From an uncultured Oscillospiraceae bacterium (GTDB lineage: Bacteria > Bacillota > Clostridia > Oscillospirales > Oscillospiraceae), in assembly GCA_947588955.1 (NCBI GenBank), contig CANPYX010000012.1, forward strand, positions 1 through 58,437: DNA of 58,437 nt, read 5' to 3'. The translations under genes were made by a program, and so were the position numbers. Each line of letters begins with the position of its first letter. Position 1 is the first letter of the stretch. This document shows, in pieces, positions 50,032 through 57,318 of this stretch. Under the pieces are notes generated by a model. It searched no databases, was not told the origin of the DNA, and worked only from the letters and a program-made list of their open reading frames with translations.

Positions 50032-51480
50032 TCACTCAAAGGTGGGCTCGATGGGTATCCTTATAGTAACCAAAAGCCCCCCGCCCTCGGCGTTGGAGAG
50101 GGTCAGATCGCCCCCGTGGTACTTGATTATCTCGTCGCATACGGCAAGCCCGATGCCGCTGCCGCGCTCCTTTGAGCTGCCCTTGTAAAACTTCAGCTTC
50201 ACCCGCTCAAGCTCGTCCTCAGGTATGCCCGGTCCGTAGTCCCTAAAGTACATGAACACGTTCTCCCCGTCGGTCCTGGCGGAGACGGTTATCCTCTTGC
50301 CCTCGCGGGCGTATTTGGCGGCGTTGTCAAAGATGTTGTAAAATACCTGCCTGAGCCTGGCGGGGTCTCCGTTTATAAGCGGCAGCTCCTCGTCGCAGGG
50401 CTCGTACTCCACCCGCATGTCGTCCTGTTTCAAAAGCTCCCGGTAGGCGAATATGGAGTCCTCCAGCTCCGCTGTCACGTCGATGGGTCTGGCGTTCAAG
50501 GTGAACCTGCCGTCCTGCATACGCGTAAACTCCAGCAGCTCCTCCACCATCTTCGTGAGCCTGCGCGCCTCCTGCAATATTATGCCGATCCCCCGCTTTG
50601 TCTCCTCGTCCAGGTTCTCGTCATATATAAGCGTCTCTCCCCAGCCTGTTATGGCGGTGAGGGGCGTCCTCAGCTCATGGGACACGGAGGATATGAACTC
50701 CGTCTGCGCCTTTTCCGACCTGCTTATTTTCAGGCTCATCTCGTTGATGGCTTTGACCATGTCCCCCATCTCGTCCCGGTAGTGGTTGCCTATCTGTATG
50801 CCGTAGCTGCCGCCGGATATCTGCTGCGCCGCGGCGGTTATCTCCCGCATGGGCTCCACCACGGAGCTCAAAAAAACCATGCTTATCACGGCGACGATGA
50901 GCATGACCACCAGCCCGCAGGCGGAGGCGACAAGCACGTTTGTCCTCACCAGCCTGTCGGCGGGTCTGAGGCTTGTGACGTAGCGCATTATCCCGATTAT
51001 CTGCCCGTTGGAGTAGGTCATGGGCGCGGACACGCTCATAAGGTGCTCGCCCGTGGTGTCGGAGTAGCCGTCCCAGGGGGATATGCTGCCGGTACTCAAA
51101 GCGTCGGCTATGTCCTGGGTCCCCGGCATACTCCCCGCGGTCATGGAGTGGGAGCTCAGCTCGATGCGCCCGTAGGTGTTTATAAACTGGAGCTCCAGCT
51201 TGTTCACGTCGTCAAAGCTCTCGATGTACATGTACGCGCTGTCGTAATATTCAGCGTATGTCCTGGTGATGTAGTTGGCAAAGAAGTCCGTCGCCGTCTT
51301 CGCCTTGGCGTAAAGCCCCTCCCGCAGGTTAAGGTAGATGGAATTCATCATGGAAAGGGAGTAGGCGGTCACCGCCACCACCACGATCATGAATATGACA
51401 AGCATCGTGGTCATCATATAGCGTTTTCTCAGCCCGCGTATCTTGAGCAGGTGGTGCTTTTTTGCCCTGGCAGCGCCCAT
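50032..51480 (-). CDS. membrane sensor histidine kinase
   Basis: A 482-residue class I kinase. Membrane segment 1 is about 22–44 (MLVIFMIVVVAVTAYSL), with an extracellular sensor loop 45–180 and segment 2 about 182–205. Then come HAMP (about 206–258), HisKA with H268 in SSVSHELRTPLTAI, and an ATPase domain with NIFDNAAKYA (N box) and GPGIPEDELERV and GSGIGLAVCDEI (G boxes). Its partner regulator lies 47 bases upstream. The signal is unknown. The lipoprotein encoded at the head of the operon may be its sensor partner. Confidence 0.93.
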   Translation of the reverse strand: MGAARAKKHHLLKIRGLRKRYMMTTMLVIFMIVVVAVTAYSLSMMNSIYLNLREGLYAKAKTATDFFANYITRTYAEYYDSAYMYIESFDDVNKLELQFINTYGRIELSSHSMTAGSMPGTQDIADALSTGSISPWDGYSDTTGEHLMSVSAPMTYSNGQIIGIMRYVTSLRPADRLVRTNVLVASACGLVVMLIVAVISMVFLSSVVEPMREITAAAQQISGGSYGIQIGNHYRDEMGDMVKAINEMSLKISRSEKAQTEFISSVSHELRTPLTAITGWGETLIYDENLDEETKRGIGIILQEARRLTKMVEELLEFTRMQDGRFTLNARPIDVTAELEDSIFAYRELLKQDDMRVEYEPCDEELPLINGDPARLRQVFYNIFDNAAKYAREGKRITVSARTDGENVFMYFRDYGPGIPEDELERVKLKFYKGSSKERGSGIGLAVCDEIIKYHGGDLTLSNAEGGGLLVTIRIPIEPTFE

Positions 51481-51527
51481 CCGTCCGCCTCCCTTCCCCG
51501 ATTTTTACCCTTGAGTATCTTGAGTAC

Positions 51528-52214
51528 TTATATCCCCCACTTGTAGCCGTAGCCCCAGACGGTGGTTATATACGTGGGGCTGGTGGGGTCGTCCTCGATC
51601 TTTATCCGCAGTCTGCGGATATTAACGTCAACTATTTTCAGCTCCCCGAAGTAGTCCCTGCCCCACACGGAGTAGAGTATGTCCTCTCTGGAAAGCGCCC
51701 TTCCGGGGTTGTCCATAAAGAGCTTCACAATGGAGTACTCCACCTGCGTCAGCCTCACCCGCTCGCCGTTCTTCTCCAGCGTGCGGTTCCTGGAGTTGAG
51801 CCTGAATGGACCCTGAACCACCTCGTCCGAGGGCGTATCGTCGCTCTCTCCCACCCTGCGGTACAGCGCGTCGATGCGCGCCGTGAGCTCCGCCGGCGAG
51901 AAGGGCTTCGTCACATAGTCGTCGGCGCCCGTCATGAGCCCCGTCACCTTGTCCATCTCCTGGGTGCGGGCGGTGAGCATGATTATGCCTATCTTCGAGT
52001 TTGTGGCGCGTATCTGCCGGCACACCTCGAACCCGTCGATGTCCGGCAGCATGATGTCCAGCAGCGCGACCTTGATGTCCGGGTTCAGTGCCATCTGCCT
52101 CAGCGCCTCAGCGCCGGTCCCCGCCTCTATGGGGTCGTAGCCGGATCGCTTGAGATTTATTACCACAAAGCTCCGTATGCTTGTTTCGTCCTCAAGAACA
52201 AGTACCTTTTTCAT
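51528..52214 (-). CDS. OmpR/PhoB-family response regulator
   Basis: A 228-residue regulator. The receiver domain has acidic E8/D9/E10, phospho-acceptor D53 (ALLDIMLPDIDG) and K in YVTKPFSP near 102. The C-terminal winged helix (about 130–225) includes RTLEKNGERVRLTQVEYSIV, SREDILYSVWG and VDVNIRRLRIKIEDD. The ATG at 52214 follows GGGAGAAAG; the frame upstream runs into the lipoprotein gene. It sits between the lipoprotein gene (13 bases) and the kinase gene. Confidence 0.94.
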   Translation of the reverse strand: MKKVLVLEDETSIRSFVVINLKRSGYDPIEAGTGAEALRQMALNPDIKVALLDIMLPDIDGFEVCRQIRATNSKIGIIMLTARTQEMDKVTGLMTGADDYVTKPFSPAELTARIDALYRRVGESDDTPSDEVVQGPFRLNSRNRTLEKNGERVRLTQVEYSIVKLFMDNPGRALSREDILYSVWGRDYFGELKIVDVNIRRLRIKIEDDPTSPTYITTVWGYGYKWGI

Positions 52215-52227
52215 CGCTTTCTCCCTG

Positions 52228-53553
52228 TCAGGTTTCCCCTGTGATCCACTCTGAATATATGAGTCCAAAATTGTCTATCAGCATTTGGCGGCTCACGGGA
52301 AGCGCGTCCTCCGTGAGTATCCTCGCGGCGTAAACCGTCTCTTCCGAGCGGGACAGCATGAAGCGCCCTCCCACGGACGCCCTCTCCTCCCGCTTCTCTC
52401 CGGTGAGAGTGTATACCGCCAAAAAGTCCTTATCCCTCGCCCCGTTCTCGCTCACGGTGGAGAAGATTATCATTCTCTCTCCGCTGGCGCCCTCCTCGCG
52501 GCTCAGGGTTATCTTACCCTTCCACGAGTCCGGCAGCACCAGATACCAGGAATCGGTGTAATTTGAGTATGTGGTGCAGACGAGCCGTCTGGAGCCGCCG
52601 GGGTAGTAGGAGTACCAGTCAATGGTGTAGTAGGTGGTCCCTTCCGTGGTGGGCGGCAGGGGAACGGGCTGCGGCACGTCGATTACGCCGTCGGAGTCGA
52701 TGTCCCGGCAGTATAGGGCGTAGCTGAGCCTCAGCGTCCCCTCGCTGACGCCGGAATTCTCGTCCAGCGTCACGTTGGCAAGCTTTCCGTTCTGCCAGGC
52801 AAGGATGTCCGTGACGATGCCCGTGCCGTTCATGGTGCTCTCCACCAGTATGGCGCTCCGCCCGCCTAAAAGCTGCGTGGAGCGGACCCTCAAAAGCGCC
52901 TCGGTGCCGGAGGAGAGCCGTGCGGTGCCGGTCACCACCTCGCCGTCGCCGGTGAGGGCGTAGTGCTCCGCCTGCCCCGAAAGCTCCGACTGGGATAGCC
53001 TCAGCACAAGTATGTCGCTGCCCGTCTCGCCGTCCATGTCGCAGACGGTGTACTCGGAGTAGTTGGTGTTCACCAGCCTGTTCACCTGCCAGCCGCTTAT
53101 GGAGTAGACCGACAGCATATTTATCCCCGCGCCCATCTGCCAGCCCACGGCGACCTCACGGACACCGTCGCCGTTCATGTCGAGGTAGGCCACGCTCTCT
53201 ATCCCCGTGCCCTCTCCCTCGATGCGGGCAATCTCGCTGTATTCCCCGTCAACGCTTCGGAACACCACTATCTTCAACGGCCTGTCGGTGCCGGCGAAGT
53301 TGAAGAAGGCTATGACCTCCCTGACCCCGTCCCCGTCCAGGTCCTCCCGCTGTATGGGCTGGCGGTTGGCGCCGGTGGAGGGCGCGGCGTACTCGGCGCC
53401 CGAGGAAAGCACGGAATCTATGGCGCTCTGGAGCTTCAAATACCCCTCGGAAAGCTGCGGCAGGGCATAAAGCGAGTCCGCCGACATCTCCATACACCCA
53501 CCCAGACACAGCGCCATGACAAGCGCCACGGCGAGCAGCATCACTTTCCTCAT
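52228..53553 (-). CDS. lipoprotein with FG-GAP/VCBS-like calcium-binding repeats
   Basis: A 441-residue lipoprotein. The signal peptide ends in a lipobox, MALCLGGC, with lipidated C20. The body has four calcium-loop repeats of FG-GAP type: REDLDGDGVREVIAFF, LDMNGDGVREVAVGW, CDMDGETGSDILVL and RDIDSDGVIDVPQP. These suggest a beta-propeller. It should be anchored on the outer face of the membrane. It heads an operon with a response regulator and sensor kinase, so it may bind a ligand or calcium and signal to the kinase; this is inferred. The frame extends upstream to 54129 only as a shadow of the phosphopantetheinyl transferase gene. Confidence 0.82.
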   Translation of the reverse strand: MRKVMLLAVALVMALCLGGCMEMSADSLYALPQLSEGYLKLQSAIDSVLSSGAEYAAPSTGANRQPIQREDLDGDGVREVIAFFNFAGTDRPLKIVVFRSVDGEYSEIARIEGEGTGIESVAYLDMNGDGVREVAVGWQMGAGINMLSVYSISGWQVNRLVNTNYSEYTVCDMDGETGSDILVLRLSQSELSGQAEHYALTGDGEVVTGTARLSSGTEALLRVRSTQLLGGRSAILVESTMNGTGIVTDILAWQNGKLANVTLDENSGVSEGTLRLSYALYCRDIDSDGVIDVPQPVPLPPTTEGTTYYTIDWYSYYPGGSRRLVCTTYSNYTDSWYLVLPDSWKGKITLSREEGASGERMIIFSTVSENGARDKDFLAVYTLTGEKREERASVGGRFMLSRSEETVYAARILTEDALPVSRQMLIDNFGLIYSEWITGET

Positions 53554-53589
53554 ATCCGCGGCGCCCCCTTCGCATAATAGTTCATTGTA

Positions 53590-53648
53590 ATTATACCACA
53601 AGATTTTATTTTTTGGTAGTGTTTTTCTCTCCGTTTTTGTGGTACAAT
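53590..53648. promoter_or_regulatory. divergent extended −10 promoters
   Basis: On minus, TGGTATAAT (53590–53598) faces the lipoprotein gene. On plus, TGGTACAAT (53640–53648) faces the phosphopantetheinyl transferase gene. Both have the TGG extension and weak −35 boxes. The 60-base gap carries no other feature. Confidence 0.6.
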
Positions 53649-53679
53649 GTAAAAAATTCGTGACGGAGGGGATAGCATC

Positions 53680-54201
53680 ATGGTAAAGGCGTATTCGGCG
53701 CTGTCTCCGCTCAGGTCCGACGCGTACCGCCTGCTTGAATACGCGGTGCGTGAGATCTGGTCGGTACCCTGTCCGGAAATCGCCCGCTCCCCGCGGGGAA
53801 AGCCATATTTCCCCTCGCGCCCGGACATCTTCTTCTCCATAAGCCACTCCGGCGGCAGGGTCCTTGCCGCCGTGGCTGATGTGCCCGTGGGCTGTGACGT
53901 ACAGAGCACCGCCGTCCCCGTAAAACAAAGCGTCGTCGCCCGCGTGTGCCGCCCGGAGGAGCTTGAGGGACTTGGCTTTTTCGACCTGTGGACCCTGAAG
54001 GAGTGCTGGCTCAAAATAACCGACCTGCCTCTCGATATGCGCGGCATCGTCTTCCACGCCGGCTCCGGTCTCATAGTCCCCCCGGACCCCGCCTTTTCCG
54101 CGCGTCTCTACCCCTCCAATGGCTTCCAAACCGCCCTCGTCGCTCGCGGAGACCTCCCCAAGGAAATAACAGAGCTTGATATTTTATCCTTGCATTTTTG
54201 A
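53680..54201 (+). CDS. Sfp-type 4'-phosphopantetheinyl transferase
   Basis: A 173-residue enzyme that activates carrier proteins with the CoA phosphopantetheine arm. Motifs in order are FFSISHSGGRVLAAV (51–65), GCDVQ (71–75, metal D73) and WTLKECWLK (104–112, with K107 and E108). It is shorter than Sfp (about 224) and lacks much of the C-terminal lobe, as in some compact clostridial enzymes. No polyketide or peptide synthetase is nearby, so the target may be the general acyl carrier protein or a distant cluster. GGAGGGG lies before the ATG. Confidence 0.85.
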   Translation: MVKAYSALSPLRSDAYRLLEYAVREIWSVPCPEIARSPRGKPYFPSRPDIFFSISHSGGRVLAAVADVPVGCDVQSTAVPVKQSVVARVCRPEELEGLGFFDLWTLKECWLKITDLPLDMRGIVFHAGSGLIVPPDPAFSARLYPSNGFQTALVARGDLPKEITELDILSLHF

Positions 54202-54218
54202 TGACAGTAGTATATAAT
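54190..54218 (+). promoter_or_regulatory. tRNA-Leu promoter
   Basis: TTGCAT (54190–54195), 17 bases, TATAAT (54213–54218). Transcription would start near 54225, just before the tRNA. The −35 overlaps the end of the phosphopantetheinyl transferase gene. Confidence 0.8.
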
Positions 54219-54231
54219 ACATTACGCACCC

Positions 54232-54313
54232 GCCGGTGTGATGGAATTGGCAGACGTGCTTGACTCAAAATCAAGTGCCGCAAGGCGTGCCGGTTCGAGT
54301 CCGGCCACCGGCA
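54232..54313 (+). tRNA. tRNA-Leu(CAA)
   Basis: Folds as a class II tRNA. The acceptor stem is GCCGGTG/CACCGGC with discriminator A. The D arm is in TGGAATTGGCAGACG. The anticodon arm is CTTGA-CTCAAAA-TCAAG with anticodon CAA (codon UUG). The variable arm is GCC-GCAA-GGC, and the T arm is GCCGG-TTCGAGT-CCGGC. CCA is not encoded. A terminator follows after two bases. Confidence 0.95.
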
Positions 54314-54315
54314 TC

Positions 54316-54352
54316 GCGAAAAGGGAACCGCTTTGGCGGTTCCTTTTTTCGC
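54316..54352 (+). terminator. tRNA-Leu terminator
   Basis: GCGAAAAGGGAACCGC pairs with GCGGTTCC-TTTTTTCGC around a short loop. The stem carries its own T-run. The stretch 54353–54555 after it holds nothing I can identify. Confidence 0.85.
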
Positions 54353-54555
54353 AATACCGGTGGCATGATTGAATCAGAAGGGTAACCCTGACGGTTCCCC
54401 TTCCCATCCCTTCCCTCCGATAACCTTGACGGGCGGAAATAGGAGTTTTAACCGCTTTCCTGGTGCGCACGGTCTTTGCCAAAGCCAAAGACCGCCCCTC
54501 CGCGCTCGCGTCCCGTCTTTAATCGGGTTATTTTGCCGACAGCTCAACAAATCAC

Positions 54556-54584
54556 TTGCCGGCAAACGGAATATATGGTATCAT
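54556..54584 (+). promoter_or_regulatory. aquaporin promoter
   Basis: TTGCCG (54556–54561), 17 bases, TATCAT (54579–54584) with TGG before the −10. Confidence 0.6.
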
Positions 54585-54630
54585 CTTCTTGGCGGGATAG
54601 ACCGCCGATCAAACTAAGGGAGTGTTTAAT

Positions 54631-55296
54631 TTGAAGGACCTCAAAAAGTACATCGCCGAGTTTATCGGCACATTCGTCCTTGTGCTCTTCGCCTGCGGCA
54701 CCGCCGCGGTGGTTGGGTGCTCCTCGGAAAACGGAACGGGCTATCTGCTGACCGCCCTGGCCTTCGGCCTTGTGATCGTGGCTATGGCATATTCCATCGG
54801 CAACGTCTCCGGCTGCCACATCAACCCCGCCGTCTCCATCGCCATGCTGGTCTCCGGCAAGCTGAGCGTCAAGGATTTCATCGGCTACGTCGTCGCCCAA
54901 TTCCTGGGCGCCATCGCCGGCGCCGCGGTGCTCATGGCGTTCGTGGGCAAAGATTCGGGCCTGGGCGCCAACGCCCTCTATAACGGCAGCGTCATCTCCA
55001 GCCTGCTCATTGAGGTGATCCTCACCTTTGTATTCGTCATCGCCATCCTGGGCGTGACCAGCAAGCTTGAGAACAGCTCCGTCTCCGGCATAGTCATCGG
55101 CCTCACACTCACCCTGGTCCACATCCTGGGCATCTCCTTCACCGGCACCTCCGTCAACCCCGCCCGCTCCTTCGGTCCCGCCCTCTTTGTCGGCGGCGAA
55201 GCCCTCAGCAGCGTGTGGGTGTTCATCGTCGCCCCTCTGGTTGGCGGCGTCCTTGCGGCGCTGGTGTACAAATTCCTCACCGCCGAGGAGAAATAA
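54631..55296 (+). CDS. aquaporin/glycerol facilitator family channel
   Basis: A 221-residue MIP channel with six membrane helices and both NPA signatures: HINPAVSIAML (first half) and SVNPARSFGPAL (second half). In the second signature ARS supplies the selectivity-filter Arg. The small residues around it and the compact length (about 220) fit an AqpZ/AQP-type water channel more than a glycerol facilitator. AAGGGAG at 54616–54622 gives best spacing to TTG at 54631; a GTG at 54622 lies inside that site. It is a single gene with its own promoter and terminator. The start has moderate certainty. Confidence 0.9.
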   Translation: MKDLKKYIAEFIGTFVLVLFACGTAAVVGCSSENGTGYLLTALAFGLVIVAMAYSIGNVSGCHINPAVSIAMLVSGKLSVKDFIGYVVAQFLGAIAGAAVLMAFVGKDSGLGANALYNGSVISSLLIEVILTFVFVIAILGVTSKLENSSVSGIVIGLTLTLVHILGISFTGTSVNPARSFGPALFVGGEALSSVWVFIVAPLVGGVLAALVYKFLTAEEK

Positions 55297-55310
55297 GCGC
55301 CAAACCTCTC

Positions 55311-55350
55311 AAAAAAAGCGGACGGGCACAGCTCTCGCCCGCTTTTTTTC
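55311..55350 (+). terminator. aquaporin terminator
   Basis: AAAAAAAGCGG...GGGC pairs with GCCC-GCTTTTTTT across 55311–55350, with a small internal bulge and a terminal T-run. Confidence 0.8.
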
Positions 55351-55372
55351 ATCTTTTCCCGCCTGATTCGGC

Positions 55373-55401
55373 TTGCAAAAAAGCGGCGCTTGTGTTAAGA
55401 T
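55373..55401 (+). promoter_or_regulatory. promoter of the B12-binding radical SAM gene
   Basis: TTGCAA (55373–55378), 17 bases, TAAGAT (55396–55401). It lies 35 bases before the ATG at 55436. Confidence 0.65.
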
Positions 55402-55435
55402 GTGGGCAGTATGTTTTGCACAAAGGAGTGTTATT

Positions 55436-57103
55436 ATGGCAGAGAACAAGGGAACCGTCGTTCTCGTGGCATTTTACAACGTGAAGGCGCTGGGCGTCCG
55501 TTACCTGGAGACCTCCCTGCGCAAGGCGGGCTATGAGGTCCGCACCATATTTTTGAAGCAGTTCAACAGCGAGCGCCCCAAGCAGATAACGCAAAAGGAG
55601 CTGGAGCTTCTCTGCGAGAAGATACGCGAGGTCAAGCCCGTGCTGGTTGGGCTCTCCGTCATGTGCTCCCTTTACATGGAGACCATCGACAAGGTCATCG
55701 CCACCCTCCAAAAGGCGGGCATCGGCCCCCTTGCCGTTGGCGGTGCCTTCGCCTCCATGGACCCGGAGTATTTTTTGAAGGCCGGCATCCCCTACGTCCT
55801 GAGGCTCGACGGCGAGGTGTCCATCGTGAAGCTTGCCGACTGTATGCGCGGCGAGGGGAAGCTTGAGGACGTGCCCTCCATGCACCACATGAGGGACGGG
55901 GAGTACATCAAGAACCCCATCTCCTGCATCTGCCACGACCTGGACGAGTACGGCGAGCCCACCGTCCACTGCCCCGACGCCTGGCTCATCGACAACGACG
56001 CCGCCACCCCCGGTGACCCCCAGCGCAGCACGCTGAGCTACGAGGTCGTCGCCTCCCGCGGCTGTCCCTTCAACTGCTCCTACTGCTCCGACCCCGTTCT
56101 GAGGAAGCTCTACCCCAAGGCGGATCAGAAGGTGCGCACCCGCTCCGTCCGCAGCGTGATCGCCGAGCTGCGCGAGGCGCTGAAGTGGTGCAAAAACATC
56201 GCCTTCATCCACTTCTACGACGAGATATTCCCCAACCTCCCCGGCTGGGTGGACGAGTTTGTCGTTGAGTACAAGAAATATATAAATCTCCCCTTCTCCA
56301 TATGGACCCACCCCTACGCCACCAAGCCCGACGTGCTGAAAAAGCTCACAAGCGTCGGACTTATCGAGGTCATCATGGGCATACAGTCCGGCGACCCCAC
56401 TGTCCGCAGCGACATCTTCTTCCGCCACGAGAAGAACGAGGACATTCTGAACGCCATCAAGTGCATCCACGAGTCCGGCGTATTCTGGGCGACCTACGAC
56501 TTCATCCTCCAGCACGCCTTTGAGACCGTGGACAGCATGAAAAACTCCTACGAGCTGGTGAAAAAGATGGAGGGGCGCTACGAGCTCCAGCTCCACAGCC
56601 TGAACTTCCTCCCCAACACCCAGATAGTTGACCTCGCCACCTACGCCGGCTTCTACACCCCAGAGGAGCTTTACGTGTCCATGCACGCCTCCATGGAGGA
56701 GCAGTTCGGCGCCTTCCACGCCCGCCTGGACGCCAAGGACAAAGTCCCGGCGGACATTAAGGGCGAGCTCAAACCCGGTGCCACCCCCGAGACGGCGGGC
56801 GACGACAAGGACCTGGCAAACGGCTTGGTGGTCGCCAAGCGCATAGCGGAGGAGATGAACGCCCGTACCCAGGAGCAGAAGACAAATGACGCCGCCGCCA
56901 TCCAGATGTACTACGACCTCATGTACCTCTGGCAGTTCCCCGTGTTCCGCAAGAGGTGCCTTGAGTACGAAAAGGACGTGCTGGCGCACAGGAGCGAGAT
57001 CGAGGCGGACTACAAAAAAGCCGAAAAGCTCTTCCGCCTGCGCTACCTCTACAAAAAATCCATGACCGTCATAAAGCGGCGGATACAGAGACCATTCAAC
57101 TAA
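55436..57103 (+). CDS. B12-binding radical SAM protein of unknown substrate
   Basis: A 555-residue class B-like radical SAM enzyme. The N-terminal Rossmann-type cobalamin-binding domain (about 1–150) includes VALFY-like VVLVAFYNVKALGVRYLETS and VGLSVMCSLYMETIDKV. The radical SAM core follows with the cluster cysteines C210, C214 and C217 in SRGCPFNCSYCSD and a YDEIFPNLP region. The C-terminal 150 residues are helical with a Lys/Glu-rich stretch. Substrate is unknown; relatives act in methylation or ring formation on peptides, lipids or tetrapyrroles. I start at 55436 where AAAGGAG fits; the longer frame overlaps the promoter. It stands alone, with no precursor peptide. Confidence 0.85.
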   Translation: MAENKGTVVLVAFYNVKALGVRYLETSLRKAGYEVRTIFLKQFNSERPKQITQKELELLCEKIREVKPVLVGLSVMCSLYMETIDKVIATLQKAGIGPLAVGGAFASMDPEYFLKAGIPYVLRLDGEVSIVKLADCMRGEGKLEDVPSMHHMRDGEYIKNPISCICHDLDEYGEPTVHCPDAWLIDNDAATPGDPQRSTLSYEVVASRGCPFNCSYCSDPVLRKLYPKADQKVRTRSVRSVIAELREALKWCKNIAFIHFYDEIFPNLPGWVDEFVVEYKKYINLPFSIWTHPYATKPDVLKKLTSVGLIEVIMGIQSGDPTVRSDIFFRHEKNEDILNAIKCIHESGVFWATYDFILQHAFETVDSMKNSYELVKKMEGRYELQLHSLNFLPNTQIVDLATYAGFYTPEELYVSMHASMEEQFGAFHARLDAKDKVPADIKGELKPGATPETAGDDKDLANGLVVAKRIAEEMNARTQEQKTNDAAAIQMYYDLMYLWQFPVFRKRCLEYEKDVLAHRSEIEADYKKAEKLFRLRYLYKKSMTVIKRRIQRPFN

Positions 57104-57109
57104 TTTTAC

Positions 57110-57271
57110 AAAAAAGGGCGGAGCCCTTTTTTGAAATGGGAACGTGCGAAAAAGGTTTTGGAAATGTCTGCGGACATTTCCGAAACCTTTTTCTGCTGTC
57201 GCGCTGCGCGCATGACCGAAGGTCATACACTTGCGCGACAAAAGGAAATTTTTTCGACGTACATCTGCTCG
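57110..57271 (+). repeat. four-hairpin repeat, copy C (truncated in H4)
   Basis: Third copy, 6 bases after the radical SAM stop. H1: AAAAAAGGGC 57110–57119 with GCCCTTTTTT 57123–57132. Linker GGGAACGTGCG. H2: 21-bp stem 57148–57168/57173–57193 with one G·U pair and loop TGCG. H3: TGTCGCGC 57197–57204 with GCGCGACA 57233–57240 and tip ATGACC-GAA-GGTCAT. H4: TTTTTTCGA 57249–57257 and the start of its partner (TCG, 57269–57271). The expected A-run is replaced by TGGGGATA. The break suggests insertion of the recombinase-bearing DNA. Confidence 0.85.
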
Positions 57272-57318
57272 TGGGGATATGGAAACATTGTGAACCTACT
57301 TAGTTAATCTGTCTTCGT

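Noticed and set aside
55349-57241. 630-residue open frame opposite the radical SAM gene
   Set aside because: The plus strand has clear cluster cysteines, promoter and ribosome site. The antisense translation is low-complexity.
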